Shown here: positions 52,558 through 60,345 of the stretch, in pieces | Layout: every line of letters begins with the position of its first letter | Position numbering within the stretch: position 1 is the first letter of the stretch | Origin: Cryobacterium suzukii | GTDB taxonomy: Bacteria > Actinomycetota > Actinomycetes > Actinomycetales > Microbacteriaceae | Assembly (NCBI RefSeq): GCF_004403185.1 | Contig: NZ_SOHJ01000004.1 | Location: 186,001 to 250,000 of the forward strand | Length of the DNA stretch: 64,000 nt | Reading direction: 5' to 3' | Position numbers and translations under genes: made by a program | Notes under the pieces: model-generated | What the model saw: the letters and a program-made list of their open reading frames with translations, nothing else | The model's database searches: none | What the model was told of the DNA's origin: nothing

Positions 52558-53757
52558 TCAGAACAGAGTCGGCGCCAGATCGGGCGGAAGCTCCGCCGCG
52601 ATCAGCGATCGGGGCACCTCCGCACCCCGGGCCCACCTTATGGCCCCGGGCCCAGTTTCTAAGCTGGGCCCACGGACGGGGCCCAGGCCCCGTCCACTCG
52701 ACGAGGCCGGAGATGGGGAGGGTGTGCGAGAGGCGGACACTGGCATCCGCTCGGGGGAGGTCGGAAGGGCACTCGACCGCAGGCCACCGGTGGCTGGGTC
52801 GACGACTCCACGCTCGAGCCCGTGCGCACGAATGAGCGGTTTGATGCGGGCGGCGAGCCAGGTGCGGTACTCCTTGGGCGCGTATTGGCCGCCGGCATAG
52901 AGCTCCCGATAGCGGCCGACGAGCTCCGGATGCTCGCGCGCCAGCCACAGCAGGTACCACTCCTTGACGGCGGGTTTGAGGTTGAGTCCCGAGTAGAGCA
53001 CGCTCGTGGCGCCGGCGGCTTTGGCCCGCCGCAGGGCCTCGTCGAGGTGGGCGCGGGTGTCGGTGAGAAAGGGCAAAATCGGCATGAGAAAGACGCCGCA
53101 ATCGAGTCCGCGTTCGCGCACCGCGGTGACCGTGGCGAGGCGCGCCTTGGTGGTGGGGGTTCCCGGCTCGACCGACTGCTGCAACTCGTCATCGTAGATT
53201 GCAATCGACATGGCCAGGTCCACCGGAACGTGCTCGCTCGCCTCCACGAGCAGGTCGAGGTCGCGGCGCAGCAGCGTGCCTTTGGTGAGAATGGAGATGG
53301 GCGTCTTACTATCGGCGAGGGCCGCAATAATGCCGGGCATGAGTCGGTAGCGCCCCTCCGCGCGTTGGTACGGGTCGGTGTTGGTACCAAGGGCTACTGG
53401 ATGCCGGCCCCACGTCGGCTTGGCGAGTTCCTTTCGCAAGACCTCGGCCACGTTGACCTTCACGATGATTTCGCTGTCGAAATCTTTGCCGGCGTCGAGG
53501 TCGAGGTATTGGTGAGTGGTGCGCGCAAAGCAGTATGTGCACGCGTGCGAACAGCCACGGTACGGGTTGATCGTGTAGCCAAACGGCATGGCGCTCTGGC
53601 CGGGAACATGGTTGAGCGCCGACTTGCAGAGGATCTCATGGAACGTGATTCCCGCGAACTCGGGCGTCTGCACACTGCGCACGAGGTTGTTCAGGCGGGC
53701 GAGTCCAGGCAGCGCGCCGACCTGTTCGGTCTGTAATTCCTGTGAGCTCCACCGCAT
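52558..53757 (-). CDS. Rv2578c-type radical SAM protein
   Basis: A 399-residue radical SAM protein of the Rv2578c family. The cluster motif is GCSHACTYCFARTTH (CxxxCxxC), preceded by the family start MRWSSQELQ and FGYTINPYR. Other family parts are ALGTNTDPYQRAEGRYRLM and LPFLTDTRAHLDEALRRA. Family function is unknown (distantly related to SPL-like enzymes). The last ~55 residues, from about residue 345, are Ser/Pro/Gly-rich and are encoded by copy 3 of the GGGCCC repeat and DNA around it; they are probably an accidental extension. The ATG at 53757 is chosen at the family start. Confidence 0.85.
   Translation of the reverse strand: MRWSSQELQTEQVGALPGLARLNNLVRSVQTPEFAGITFHEILCKSALNHVPGQSAMPFGYTINPYRGCSHACTYCFARTTHQYLDLDAGKDFDSEIIVKVNVAEVLRKELAKPTWGRHPVALGTNTDPYQRAEGRYRLMPGIIAALADSKTPISILTKGTLLRRDLDLLVEASEHVPVDLAMSIAIYDDELQQSVEPGTPTTKARLATVTAVRERGLDCGVFLMPILPFLTDTRAHLDEALRRAKAAGATSVLYSGLNLKPAVKEWYLLWLAREHPELVGRYRELYAGGQYAPKEYRTWLAARIKPLIRAHGLERGVVDPATGGLRSSALPTSPERMPVSASRTPSPSPASSSGRGLGPVRGPSLETGPGAIRWARGAEVPRSLIAAELPPDLAPTLF
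52628..52695. repeat. GGGCCC-rich palindromic repeat, copy 3 (inside a coding end)
   Basis: A 68-bp copy identical in layout to copies 1 and 2, located within the 3' end of the radical SAM gene. Copies 2 and 3 are in the same orientation, 147 bp apart. Confidence 0.85.
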
Positions 53758-54061
53758 ACATCCAGTCGAACACAAGTACGAGTCAATTGCAAGTACTGCG
53801 CAAATTATCCGAAGAGAGCGGATGCTGGCGGCCGCACCGCGCGCGCCGCCTCCTTGCGGCACTCGTTCGGGAAGCGGGCACTCGTTCCTAAGTGTGCCGC
53901 GCGTTGCAACGAGTGCCACGAGACTGGCCACCTGCCACGAGGCCGAACACGTGCCGCCTGGCGCGTGCCACGAGGCGCGGGCAGGATCGGGGCAGGTGGC
54001 GGCATCCGCTTGTGGGCGATTCGCACTAGTGTTCCGGCATGCGCACAGAGACGCTCGCTGC
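53758..54061. repeat. Divergent intergenic region with local GTGCCACGAG repeats
   Basis: This 304-bp gap between divergent genes has at least two CACTCGTTC words on the left (about 53859-53887) and three GTGCCACGAG or TGCCACGAGG words on the right (about 53912-53976), forming inverted pairs such as GGCACTCGTT/AACGAGTGCC. The promoters of both genes must lie here, but I could not place them. Confidence 0.6.
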
Positions 54062-55204
54062 ATGACCCGGTTACGACGCAGCGACCCAACGCGGCCGGGG
54101 TATACGCGGCGGCGGGCTGGCACGGGGTTCAGCTATCGCGACCCGGCGGGGCACCACGTCACCGACCCGGAGCTGCGGCAGCGGTTCGCGGCCCTCGCTA
54201 TCCCTCCAGCGTGGAACGACGTGTGGATCTCACCTCACCCGAACGGTCATATCCAGGCGATCGGCGTCGATGCCGCCGATCGCCGCCAGTATGTCTACCA
54301 CCCGGTCTGGCGCGAGCAGAAGGACCGCCTCAAATTCGAGCGCGCGCTGCAGCTGGCCTCGTCCCTGCCGCGCGTGCGCGGCCAGGTCACCCGTGAGCTG
54401 CGCGGCGACGGCCCGCCGCGTACTCGGGCGCTCGCCGCGGCATTTCGCATGCTCGACCTCGCCTCACTGCGCATCGGCAGCGAGCGCTACGCCGACACCT
54501 ACGGCAGCCACGGGCTCTCGACCCTGCTCTGCTCACACGTCACGGTGCGCGGCGACGAGGTCAGGCTCAATTTTCCGGCCAAGAGTGGGCAACAGTTCGA
54601 GGGCTTAATAGCGGATGCCGACCTCGCGACCTACCTGCGTGCCCGGCTGCGCGAACGGCCGGCCGCACCCCTGCTGTCTTGGGTGCTGGATGACGTCGAG
54701 GACGTCGTCTCGGCCTCCGACATCAACGATTTCATCAAGGAACGCACCGGCGGCGAGTTCACCGCGAAGGACTTTCGAACCCTGCGAGGCACGATTGCTG
54801 CCGCGCAGAGCCTGGCTCAGAGCTTGGCGGAGAATCTGGCGGCCAGCGCGCGACCGGCGGGGCCAGCTGCCAGGGGCTCGACCGGTGCGGCGGGCCCCGC
54901 TGCCAGGGGCTCGACCGGTGCGGCGGGGCCCCTTGGGGTGACAGCGTCGTTTGCGGCGCCTCTGACAACCGCTGGGCGGCCACCACGCGCGGCGACGCGC
55001 AGCCGGCGCTCCGATGACCGCGCCATTGCCGAAGCGATGCGGCAGGCCGCCGATGCGCTTGGCAACACGCCGGCGATCGCCCGCACGAGTTACGTCGATC
55101 CGCGCGTCGTCGATCTGTTTCGCGCGGGTGAAACCATCGACCCGACGAGCCGGGTGTCGGCCGAAACAGCCCTGCGCGCGCTTCTGCTCGGCGACTCGGA
55201 GTGA
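54062..55204 (+). CDS. Type IB DNA topoisomerase
   Basis: A 380-residue poxvirus-like topoisomerase IB that relaxes supercoils through a 3'-phosphotyrosine. The N-terminal domain has YRDPAGHHVTDPELRQR; the catalytic domain shows ASLRIGSERYADTYGSHGLS (Arg), FPAKSGQ (Lys), AKDFRTLRGT (Arg) and the nucleophile Tyr344 in ARTSYVDPRVVDLF. Between the RTLRGT segment and the tyrosine lies an insertion of about 60 residues with a tandem 11-residue repeat (GPAARGSTGAA). The ATG at 54062 is the first that fits the family; longer in-frame starts run through the intergenic repeats. Confidence 0.9.
   Translation: MTRLRRSDPTRPGYTRRRAGTGFSYRDPAGHHVTDPELRQRFAALAIPPAWNDVWISPHPNGHIQAIGVDAADRRQYVYHPVWREQKDRLKFERALQLASSLPRVRGQVTRELRGDGPPRTRALAAAFRMLDLASLRIGSERYADTYGSHGLSTLLCSHVTVRGDEVRLNFPAKSGQQFEGLIADADLATYLRARLRERPAAPLLSWVLDDVEDVVSASDINDFIKERTGGEFTAKDFRTLRGTIAAAQSLAQSLAENLAASARPAGPAARGSTGAAGPAARGSTGAAGPLGVTASFAAPLTTAGRPPRAATRSRRSDDRAIAEAMRQAADALGNTPAIARTSYVDPRVVDLFRAGETIDPTSRVSAETALRALLLGDSE
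54864..54929. repeat. 33-bp tandem repeat, two units, inside topoisomerase IB
   Basis: Units 54864-54896 and 54897-54929 share CTGCCAGGGGCTCGACCGG and differ at one or two positions; a third partial unit follows. They encode GPAARGSTGAA twice, in frame. Confidence 0.85.
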
Positions 55205-55332
55205 GCAAATGAAAGCAACCCGGAACATTGCCGCACCGGCTGCGCTAGGGATTTTAAGTGGACGTCCCCCGTTCGGGGTATAACTTGAATGTCGCCCGCC
55301 GCGGCGCATGTGTAATCGAGAAAGGTATGCCC

Positions 55333-55773
55333 GTGACCCACGATTCTGATCCCATTGAAGAGCCGCCGCTCAATGTTCCGGAGCCGCCGAGCTCACCGAC
55401 CAATCCCGATCAGCTCGTGGGACCGGACGGCCCCGACGGCCCCGACGCAGAACACGCCGGGGCTGCCCGGAAACCAGAGGGTTCTGCCAGGGAACACCCC
55501 AAACCGACCGCTCCGGTCGCGAGCGCGAGCACCGGCCCGGACGGCCCGGCTCCGAGTACCGATGGGTCGACTGCCGGAGAAGCCGCCGCCGCAGCGCGGG
55601 TCGAGCCGAGCAACAACACCGAGCCGGACAGCGACAGCGAAGATGACCAGGACAACCGCGACAACGAGGCGAACCTCGACGACGTCGACCCGGTCGACAA
55701 CCCCTCAAACCCTGATCTGATCGGCCACGACGTGGACGACGAAGATCCCACCCGCGCCGAACCCACGGCTTAA
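55333..55773 (+). CDS. Acidic, low-complexity hypothetical protein
   Basis: A 146-residue protein that is almost entirely Pro, Asp, Glu, Ala, Ser and Asn (for example LDDVDPVDNPSNPDLIGHDV), without hydrophobic segments; it should be intrinsically disordered and very acidic. The GTG at 55333 has AGAAAGG seven bases upstream; the ATG two codons earlier sits too close to it. It precedes a YtxH-like gene by 24 bp, so the two probably form an operon. No function is recognised. Confidence 0.6.
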   Translation: MTHDSDPIEEPPLNVPEPPSSPTNPDQLVGPDGPDGPDAEHAGAARKPEGSAREHPKPTAPVASASTGPDGPAPSTDGSTAGEAAAAARVEPSNNTEPDSDSEDDQDNRDNEANLDDVDPVDNPSNPDLIGHDVDDEDPTRAEPTA

Positions 55774-55797
55774 ACCCCGCAACCTGAAGGAGTCCCC

Positions 55798-56079
55798 ATG
55801 AAAGGCAAATTTCTGTTCCTCGCCGGCACCGCGACGGGCTTTGTGCTCGGATCCAAGGCCGGCCGCCAGGCCTACGACCGCCTCAGCGCAAAGGCCCATC
55901 AGCTCTGGGGCGACCCCGCCACGCAGAAGGTTATCTCGCAGGCCGAGACGATTGCGCGCGACGCGGCATCCGTGGCGCAGACCAAGGTGAGCGATCTGCT
56001 GGATCGAACGGAGGCATCCGTCAGGAAAGAGGAGGCCAAGACCACCCCGAAAACGGATGACGGGAGTCACGAAATATAG
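55798..56079 (+). CDS. YtxH-like small membrane-associated protein
   Basis: A 93-residue protein with an N-terminal Gly-rich hydrophobic segment (FLFLAGTATGFVLGSKAG) and a helical, charged remainder, the pattern of YtxH-domain proteins. KAGRQAYDRL is conserved in actinobacterial members. AAGGAGTCCCC precedes the ATG. Homologues are general-stress or envelope-associated proteins without a known reaction. Confidence 0.7.
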   Translation: MKGKFLFLAGTATGFVLGSKAGRQAYDRLSAKAHQLWGDPATQKVISQAETIARDAASVAQTKVSDLLDRTEASVRKEEAKTTPKTDDGSHEI

Positions 56080-56202
56080 ACCACCGGGGGTAACGGCACC
56101 CGGCTGCCACCCCGGCCCGGGGCGTCGGCGGTCGCACGGTCTCTGTGCTGCTACGACCGCCGGCGCGTCGTCTCCGGCGTCGTCTCCGGCGCGCCGTGTC
56201 GG

Positions 56203-56511
56203 CTACTCCGTAAGGCGGGAACCGACCGGCTGGACTGGCCGCGAAGCCGGCCGCTGCGCCGGGGCACCCCGCACCAGAAAGCTGGCTTGGGCCCGGTCGA
56301 ACGAGGAGTAGAACCACCTCGTCGTGAGTACTCCGAGCTTCGTCACCTCGAAAGCGTCCCCGCTCTGCTGGATGACCCCGAGCAGGGCGGCCGGGTCGCC
56401 GTCAAGAATTTGCGGATCTCGTACCAACCACTCGGTCGGTGTGAGCTGGAGGATGCCGAGCTGCGATACGCGCAGATTCTCCGCATCCGAAACGCCATTG
56501 TTCGGGTTCAC
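56203..56511 (-). CDS. Hypothetical protein, 102 residues
   Basis: A 102-residue soluble protein (LRVSQLGILQLTPTEWLVRD, DAFEVTKLGVLTTRWFYSSF) with a basic, Pro-rich end. GGAGG lies six bases before the GTG at 56511, which supports a real gene. Similar short proteins occur in other Microbacteriaceae, but I know no function. It is convergent with the YtxH-like gene, 123 bp apart. Confidence 0.6.
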   Translation of the reverse strand: MNPNNGVSDAENLRVSQLGILQLTPTEWLVRDPQILDGDPAALLGVIQQSGDAFEVTKLGVLTTRWFYSSFDRAQASFLVRGAPAQRPASRPVQPVGSRLTE

Positions 56512-56622
56512 TTGCCGCCTCCGGGCCGCTTTGGGCCTTAAGTAGACATCGGCTGACCGCCCTAATCAAGGGGTTGACAGGGCACTCCTACGAAACTCCC
56601 ACGGCACTCCAAGGCGTCGGCC

Positions 56623-56763
56623 GCGCATAACTCCTGCAAAGCCCTCCGGCCGACTTCTCTCGGAGCGCATGACTCCTGCAATTCGTTCCGGGCGCGCCGA
56701 AGCTCCCGCATGATCACGCAGGAGCCCACGTAGCGGCACGAAAATTGCAGGAGTTATGCACCT
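56623..56763. repeat. Dispersed palindromic repeat, GCATAACTCCTGCAA family, copy C
   Basis: The outer arms are near-perfect: GCGCATAACTCCTGCAAA (56623-56640) against ATTGCAGGAGTTATGCACC (56743-56762). Inside are a further GCGCATGACTCCTGCAATT and a core CTCCCGCATGATCACGCAGG like that of copy B. This is the longest copy and the only one with three arm words. It fills most of the 328-bp gene-free gap between 56512 and 56839. Confidence 0.7.
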
Positions 56764-56839
56764 CGCCGGCCGCCGAGCAGGCAAAGCCAGGCAGGCAAAA
56801 AGCCAGGCAGAAGCCTACGAAGCCAGCGGCTGCCGTGCG

Positions 56840-58372
56840 TTAGTTGCTGAGCTGTAGGACCTCAGCGGTGGCGGCCAGCGACGCCGCGGCAGCGACAGGG
56901 TCGTCGGAGAGATTGGTGCCGTAGCTCGGAATCATCTGGCGGATACGCGGCTTCCAGCCCTCGATGCGGTCAGGGAAGCAGCGGGCCAGCAGGTCCACCA
57001 TGATCGGCGCGGCCGTCGAGGCCCCCGGCGACGCGCCGAGCAGCCCGGCAATCGACCCGTCGGACGAGCTAATGACCTCGGTGCCGAACTGCAGCACTCC
57101 GCCGAGCTTGGCGTCTTTCTTCATGACCTGCACGCGCTGACCGGCCGTGATGAGCTCCCAGTCGTCAGAGACGGCGGTGGGAATGAACTCTCGCAGGGCC
57201 TTAAGCTTGGCGTTTCGCGAGGCGAATACCTCGCCGATTAGATACTTCATCAAGTCGAAGTTGTGACGCGCGACGGCGAGCATGGGGCCGAGGTTGTGCA
57301 CGCGAATAGAGAACGGCAGGTCGAACCAGGTGCTCGACTTGAGAAACTTGGGGCTGAACCCGGCGTACGGGCCGAACAGCAGCGACATTTCGCCGTCGAC
57401 CACGCGGGTGTCGAGGTGCGGCACCGACATGGGCGGCGCACCCTTGGCTGCCTTGCCGTAGACCTTGGCTTGGTGCTGGGCGACGAGCTTCGGATTGGTG
57501 GTGCGCAGAAACTGGCCACTGATGGGGAACCCGCCGAATCCCTTGATTTCTGGGATTCCGCTCTGCTGCAGCAACGCCAGGGCGCCACCGCCCGCACCGA
57601 CGAAGACGAAACGGGCGTTGATGCTGGTGCGTGTCTGGCCGACCTGGCGCAGCAGCTTGAGGTTCCACGTGCCATCCGCTTTGTGCTTGAGGCCGACGAC
57701 CTGCTCGTTCATGTGCATCGTGACCCCCTGCTGTTCGAGGTTGTCAAACATGAACCGGGTCAGGGCGCCGAAGTCCACGTCGGTGCCGCTCACGATGCGC
57801 GTTGCGGCAATCTTCTGGCCAGCCGGGCGCTTGCGGGTGAGCAGGGGCGTCCAGGTACCGATCTTTGCGGCGTCGTCGCTGAACTCAATACCGGAAAACA
57901 ACGGCTGGGTTGCCAGCACGGCGTGGCGCTTGCGCAGGTACTCCACGTTTGCTTTGCCGTGCACAAAGGTCATGTGCGGTGTGGAGTTGATGAACTTGTT
58001 CGGCTCCGGCAGGGCGCCGATTGAAACGAGGTGAGCCCACAGCTGGCGGCTGATCTGAAACTGCTCGTTGATGACGACGGCCTTGTCGGCGGTGACGGAC
58101 CCGTCGGGTGCCTGCGGCATGTAGTTGAGCTCGCACAGGCCAGCGTGGCCGGTGCCGGCGTTGTTCCACGGGTTCGAGCTCTCCTGGGCAAGTTCACCGA
58201 GGCGCTCGTACACCTCGATGCGCCAGTCGGGCTGCAACTCTTTCAGGAGTGTGCCGAGGGTGGCGCTCATGATGCCGCCACCAATGAGGACTACGTCGAC
58301 GGTTCCCTGAGAATTCACACCTTTGAGTGTATCGCTGCGAGCGGATGCGCCCGACCGTGCGGGCGCTCGCAT
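56840..58372 (-). CDS. mqo: Malate:quinone oxidoreductase
   Basis: A 510-residue FAD-linked, membrane-associated enzyme that oxidises malate to oxaloacetate and reduces quinone. It has the FAD motif VVLIGGGIMSATLGTLLKEL, the family segments NPWNNAGTGHAGLCELNYMP, FVFVGAGGGALALLQQSGIPE, and the C-terminal LLGASPGASTAAPIMVDLLA. The ATG at 58372 has GGAGGGG five bases upstream and lies just past the phosphatase stop; the family usually starts about 15 residues later, so a short N-terminal extension is present. It is the last gene of the partner-switch operon, an unusual place for a respiratory enzyme. Confidence 0.94.
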   Translation of the reverse strand: MRAPARSGASARSDTLKGVNSQGTVDVVLIGGGIMSATLGTLLKELQPDWRIEVYERLGELAQESSNPWNNAGTGHAGLCELNYMPQAPDGSVTADKAVVINEQFQISRQLWAHLVSIGALPEPNKFINSTPHMTFVHGKANVEYLRKRHAVLATQPLFSGIEFSDDAAKIGTWTPLLTRKRPAGQKIAATRIVSGTDVDFGALTRFMFDNLEQQGVTMHMNEQVVGLKHKADGTWNLKLLRQVGQTRTSINARFVFVGAGGGALALLQQSGIPEIKGFGGFPISGQFLRTTNPKLVAQHQAKVYGKAAKGAPPMSVPHLDTRVVDGEMSLLFGPYAGFSPKFLKSSTWFDLPFSIRVHNLGPMLAVARHNFDLMKYLIGEVFASRNAKLKALREFIPTAVSDDWELITAGQRVQVMKKDAKLGGVLQFGTEVISSSDGSIAGLLGASPGASTAAPIMVDLLARCFPDRIEGWKPRIRQMIPSYGTNLSDDPVAAAASLAATAEVLQLSN

Positions 58373-58374
58373 GG

Positions 58375-59580
58375 TCACCCCTCCATCTCACGCCGGACGA
58401 CGATCACCGTGACGTCATCAGGGGCGGACACCCCGGCCAGTGACATCAGGGAATCGACGACGGCCTGCGCGGTCGACGCCTGGCGCACCAGCCGGTCGAC
58501 CGCAGCGAGCGAGGCGAGCGTGCCGTCGAACAGGTCGAGTACGCCGTCGCTGACCGAGATCAGGGTACTGCCGGGAGCGAGCACAACCTGCTGCTCCTCC
58601 CAGGGTGAATCGTCCCCGGCGCCGACTGGCAGGCGCAGTGATGTGAGGCGCTCGGTCGTACCATTGGCGTGCACGACGAGAGAGAGACCGTGGCCGGCGT
58701 CGACATAGCGAATGACGCCAGTGTCCATGTCGAGCCGGGCATGGAACAGCGTGACAAAACTGCCGGCCTCGTCGAGGTCGGGTTCGAGAGTCGCCGCAGC
58801 AGCCCCGGCTACGTCGGCGACGGCGGCAAGGCGGGATCCGGCCCGCAGTACTGCCCGAACGGTGGCCGCAATGATCGCAGCGCCCACACCCTTGCCCATC
58901 ACGTCGGCGAGGGTGAACGCCGCGCCCTCCCCCACCGGATACCAGTCGTAGAAGTCGCCGCCGACAGCCCGGGCCGGCGAACACGCCCCCGCAACCTCGA
59001 AGCCCGGCAGGCTCACAAGCTTCTTGGGCAACAGGCCGCGTTGCACGGCGGCCGCCTGGTCAAGTTCCTGCGAGGCGTTGAGTTCTTTCTGCACCCAGAA
59101 AGCGAGATCGCGCAGCAAATTCTGCTCGAGAGCTGTGAACTCCCGCGGCTGAGTGTCGAACACGCACAGGGCACCGATGCGTTCGCCGCCGTGGGCTTCG
59201 AGCGCGTGACCGGCATAGAAGCGGATTCCCGGTGCCCCCGTCACGTAAATATTGTCGCGAAAGCGCGGGTCGATCCGGGCGTCCGGAACAATGAGGATGC
59301 CGCACGCGTCGATGGTCGAATCACAGAAGGCGATGGACCGCGGATACTCGGTGGGTTGATCGGGATCGATGCCGGCGCTGGACTTGTTCCACTGCCGGTC
59401 GTGGTCGATGAGCGAGATGATCGCGATCTCCACGTGGAAGAGTTCCTTGACCAGGCGGGTAATCCGGTCGAATCGCTCCTCCGGTGGGGTGTCGAGAATC
59501 TGCAGGTCGTCGAGCGCCCGTTGCCGGGCGAGCTCGCTGTACGGCAGTATGGGCGGCACGCTGCTGAGCGCGGGGGTCAT
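58375..59580 (-). CDS. GAF-domain PP2C phosphatase (RsbU/SpoIIE type)
   Basis: A 401-residue protein with an N-terminal GAF domain (about 20-170; DTPPEERFDRITRL, FCDSTIDACGILIVPDARID) and a C-terminal SpoIIE-type PP2C domain with metal-binding VGGDFYDWYPVG and LADVMGKGVGAAI and the late Asp in SDGVLDLFDG. Such phosphatases dephosphorylate a STAS anti-anti-sigma factor in response to a signal in the GAF domain. The kinase and STAS partners are encoded just upstream. The start overlaps the kinase stop by 4 bp. Confidence 0.9.
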   Translation of the reverse strand: MTPALSSVPPILPYSELARQRALDDLQILDTPPEERFDRITRLVKELFHVEIAIISLIDHDRQWNKSSAGIDPDQPTEYPRSIAFCDSTIDACGILIVPDARIDPRFRDNIYVTGAPGIRFYAGHALEAHGGERIGALCVFDTQPREFTALEQNLLRDLAFWVQKELNASQELDQAAAVQRGLLPKKLVSLPGFEVAGACSPARAVGGDFYDWYPVGEGAAFTLADVMGKGVGAAIIAATVRAVLRAGSRLAAVADVAGAAAATLEPDLDEAGSFVTLFHARLDMDTGVIRYVDAGHGLSLVVHANGTTERLTSLRLPVGAGDDSPWEEQQVVLAPGSTLISVSDGVLDLFDGTLASLAAVDRLVRQASTAQAVVDSLMSLAGVSAPDDVTVIVVRREMEG

Positions 59581-60020
59581 GACCGCAACGCTCGCACGAT
59601 ATGCCAGTGGTTCAGATCTCCGTCACGACTGTATTCCAGCTCGTCAACCAGAGCCTGGATCAACGCGATCCCCCGCCCCGATTCGCTGAGCCCGTCGGGC
59701 ATCTCGCGGGCATCCACGCCCGCACTGCCCGGAATCTTCACCGCGAACAGTTCCTTCGACGTCGCGCCGGTGTCGCTCAACCGGGCATCGAGAGAAACGT
59801 CACTCACCTCGAGGCGTAAGCCGCAGGTCACGCCCGAACCAGTGTCCGCGTGGCGAAAAACGTTCGAGGCGAGTTCGATCAGGGCCGTCTCGAAACTGCA
59901 GCGATCCGTCGCGGAAACGTGCGTGGCATCCGCCCAGACCGTCTCAAGCAAAGCGTGCACCGCGTTCACGTCGTCGGGCGGCGAAACCAGCGTGAGGGTA
60001 TGCGTGCTGATATTAGCCAT
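59577..60020 (-). CDS. RsbW-like anti-sigma/serine kinase
   Basis: A 147-residue GHKL ATPase of the RsbW/SpoIIAB type. The N box is ALIELASNVFRHA, the G1 box LSDTGAT, and the G2 box ESGRGIALIQAL. Such kinases bind a sigma factor or another target and phosphorylate the STAS partner. The start at 60020 (MANIS) lies 6 bp inside the STAS gene; a GTG at 60032 is also possible. Confidence 0.85.
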   Translation of the reverse strand: MANISTHTLTLVSPPDDVNAVHALLETVWADATHVSATDRCSFETALIELASNVFRHADTGSGVTCGLRLEVSDVSLDARLSDTGATSKELFAVKIPGSAGVDAREMPDGLSESGRGIALIQALVDELEYSRDGDLNHWHIVRALRS

Positions 60021-60345
60021 GGAATGCGTCACTGGCGGCGGGATAGGCGGTCAGCACGCGTTCCATATTGGTCAGCTGCAGCACCAAGCGAACCTGTTCG
60101 TTGGGCGCTGCAATGCGCAGGTCACCGCCGGCCTGCCGGGCAGTCTTTAGGCCGCCGATGAGTGCGCCGAGCCCCGAGGAATCGATGAAATCCACGTCGC
60201 TCAGATCGACCGCGACGCGGTTCTGGCCGGCGGCGACGGATGCTGCCACCACCTCGCGCAGGCGCGGCGCGGTGACCATGTTCAATCGTCCAGCGATGTG
60301 TACAACGGCGATGCCGTCGCCCTGGTCGGTGACCGTGAATTGCAT
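60013..60345 (-). CDS. STAS-domain anti-anti-sigma factor
   Basis: A 110-residue STAS protein. The phosphorylatable serine is in VDFIDSSGLGALIGGL, the standard site. It begins at the glycosyltransferase stop (overlapping base), so it is coupled to the gene upstream. In the usual scheme the unphosphorylated form binds the RsbW-like kinase and frees its target. Confidence 0.9.
   Translation of the reverse strand: MQFTVTDQGDGIAVVHIAGRLNMVTAPRLREVVAASVAAGQNRVAVDLSDVDFIDSSGLGALIGGLKTARQAGGDLRIAAPNEQVRLVLQLTNMERVLTAYPAASDAFHG

Noticed and set aside
52481..52695. Possible CRISPR-like array from the repeated GGGCCC units
   Set aside because: Only two units are adjacent, each is 68 bp and palindromic, the gap is 79 bp, and no cas genes are present.
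55210..55284. 24-codon ORF (MKATRNIAAPAAL) after topoisomerase IB
   Set aside because: No convincing ribosome site of its own, no hydrophobic or domain signature, and too short to separate from chance.
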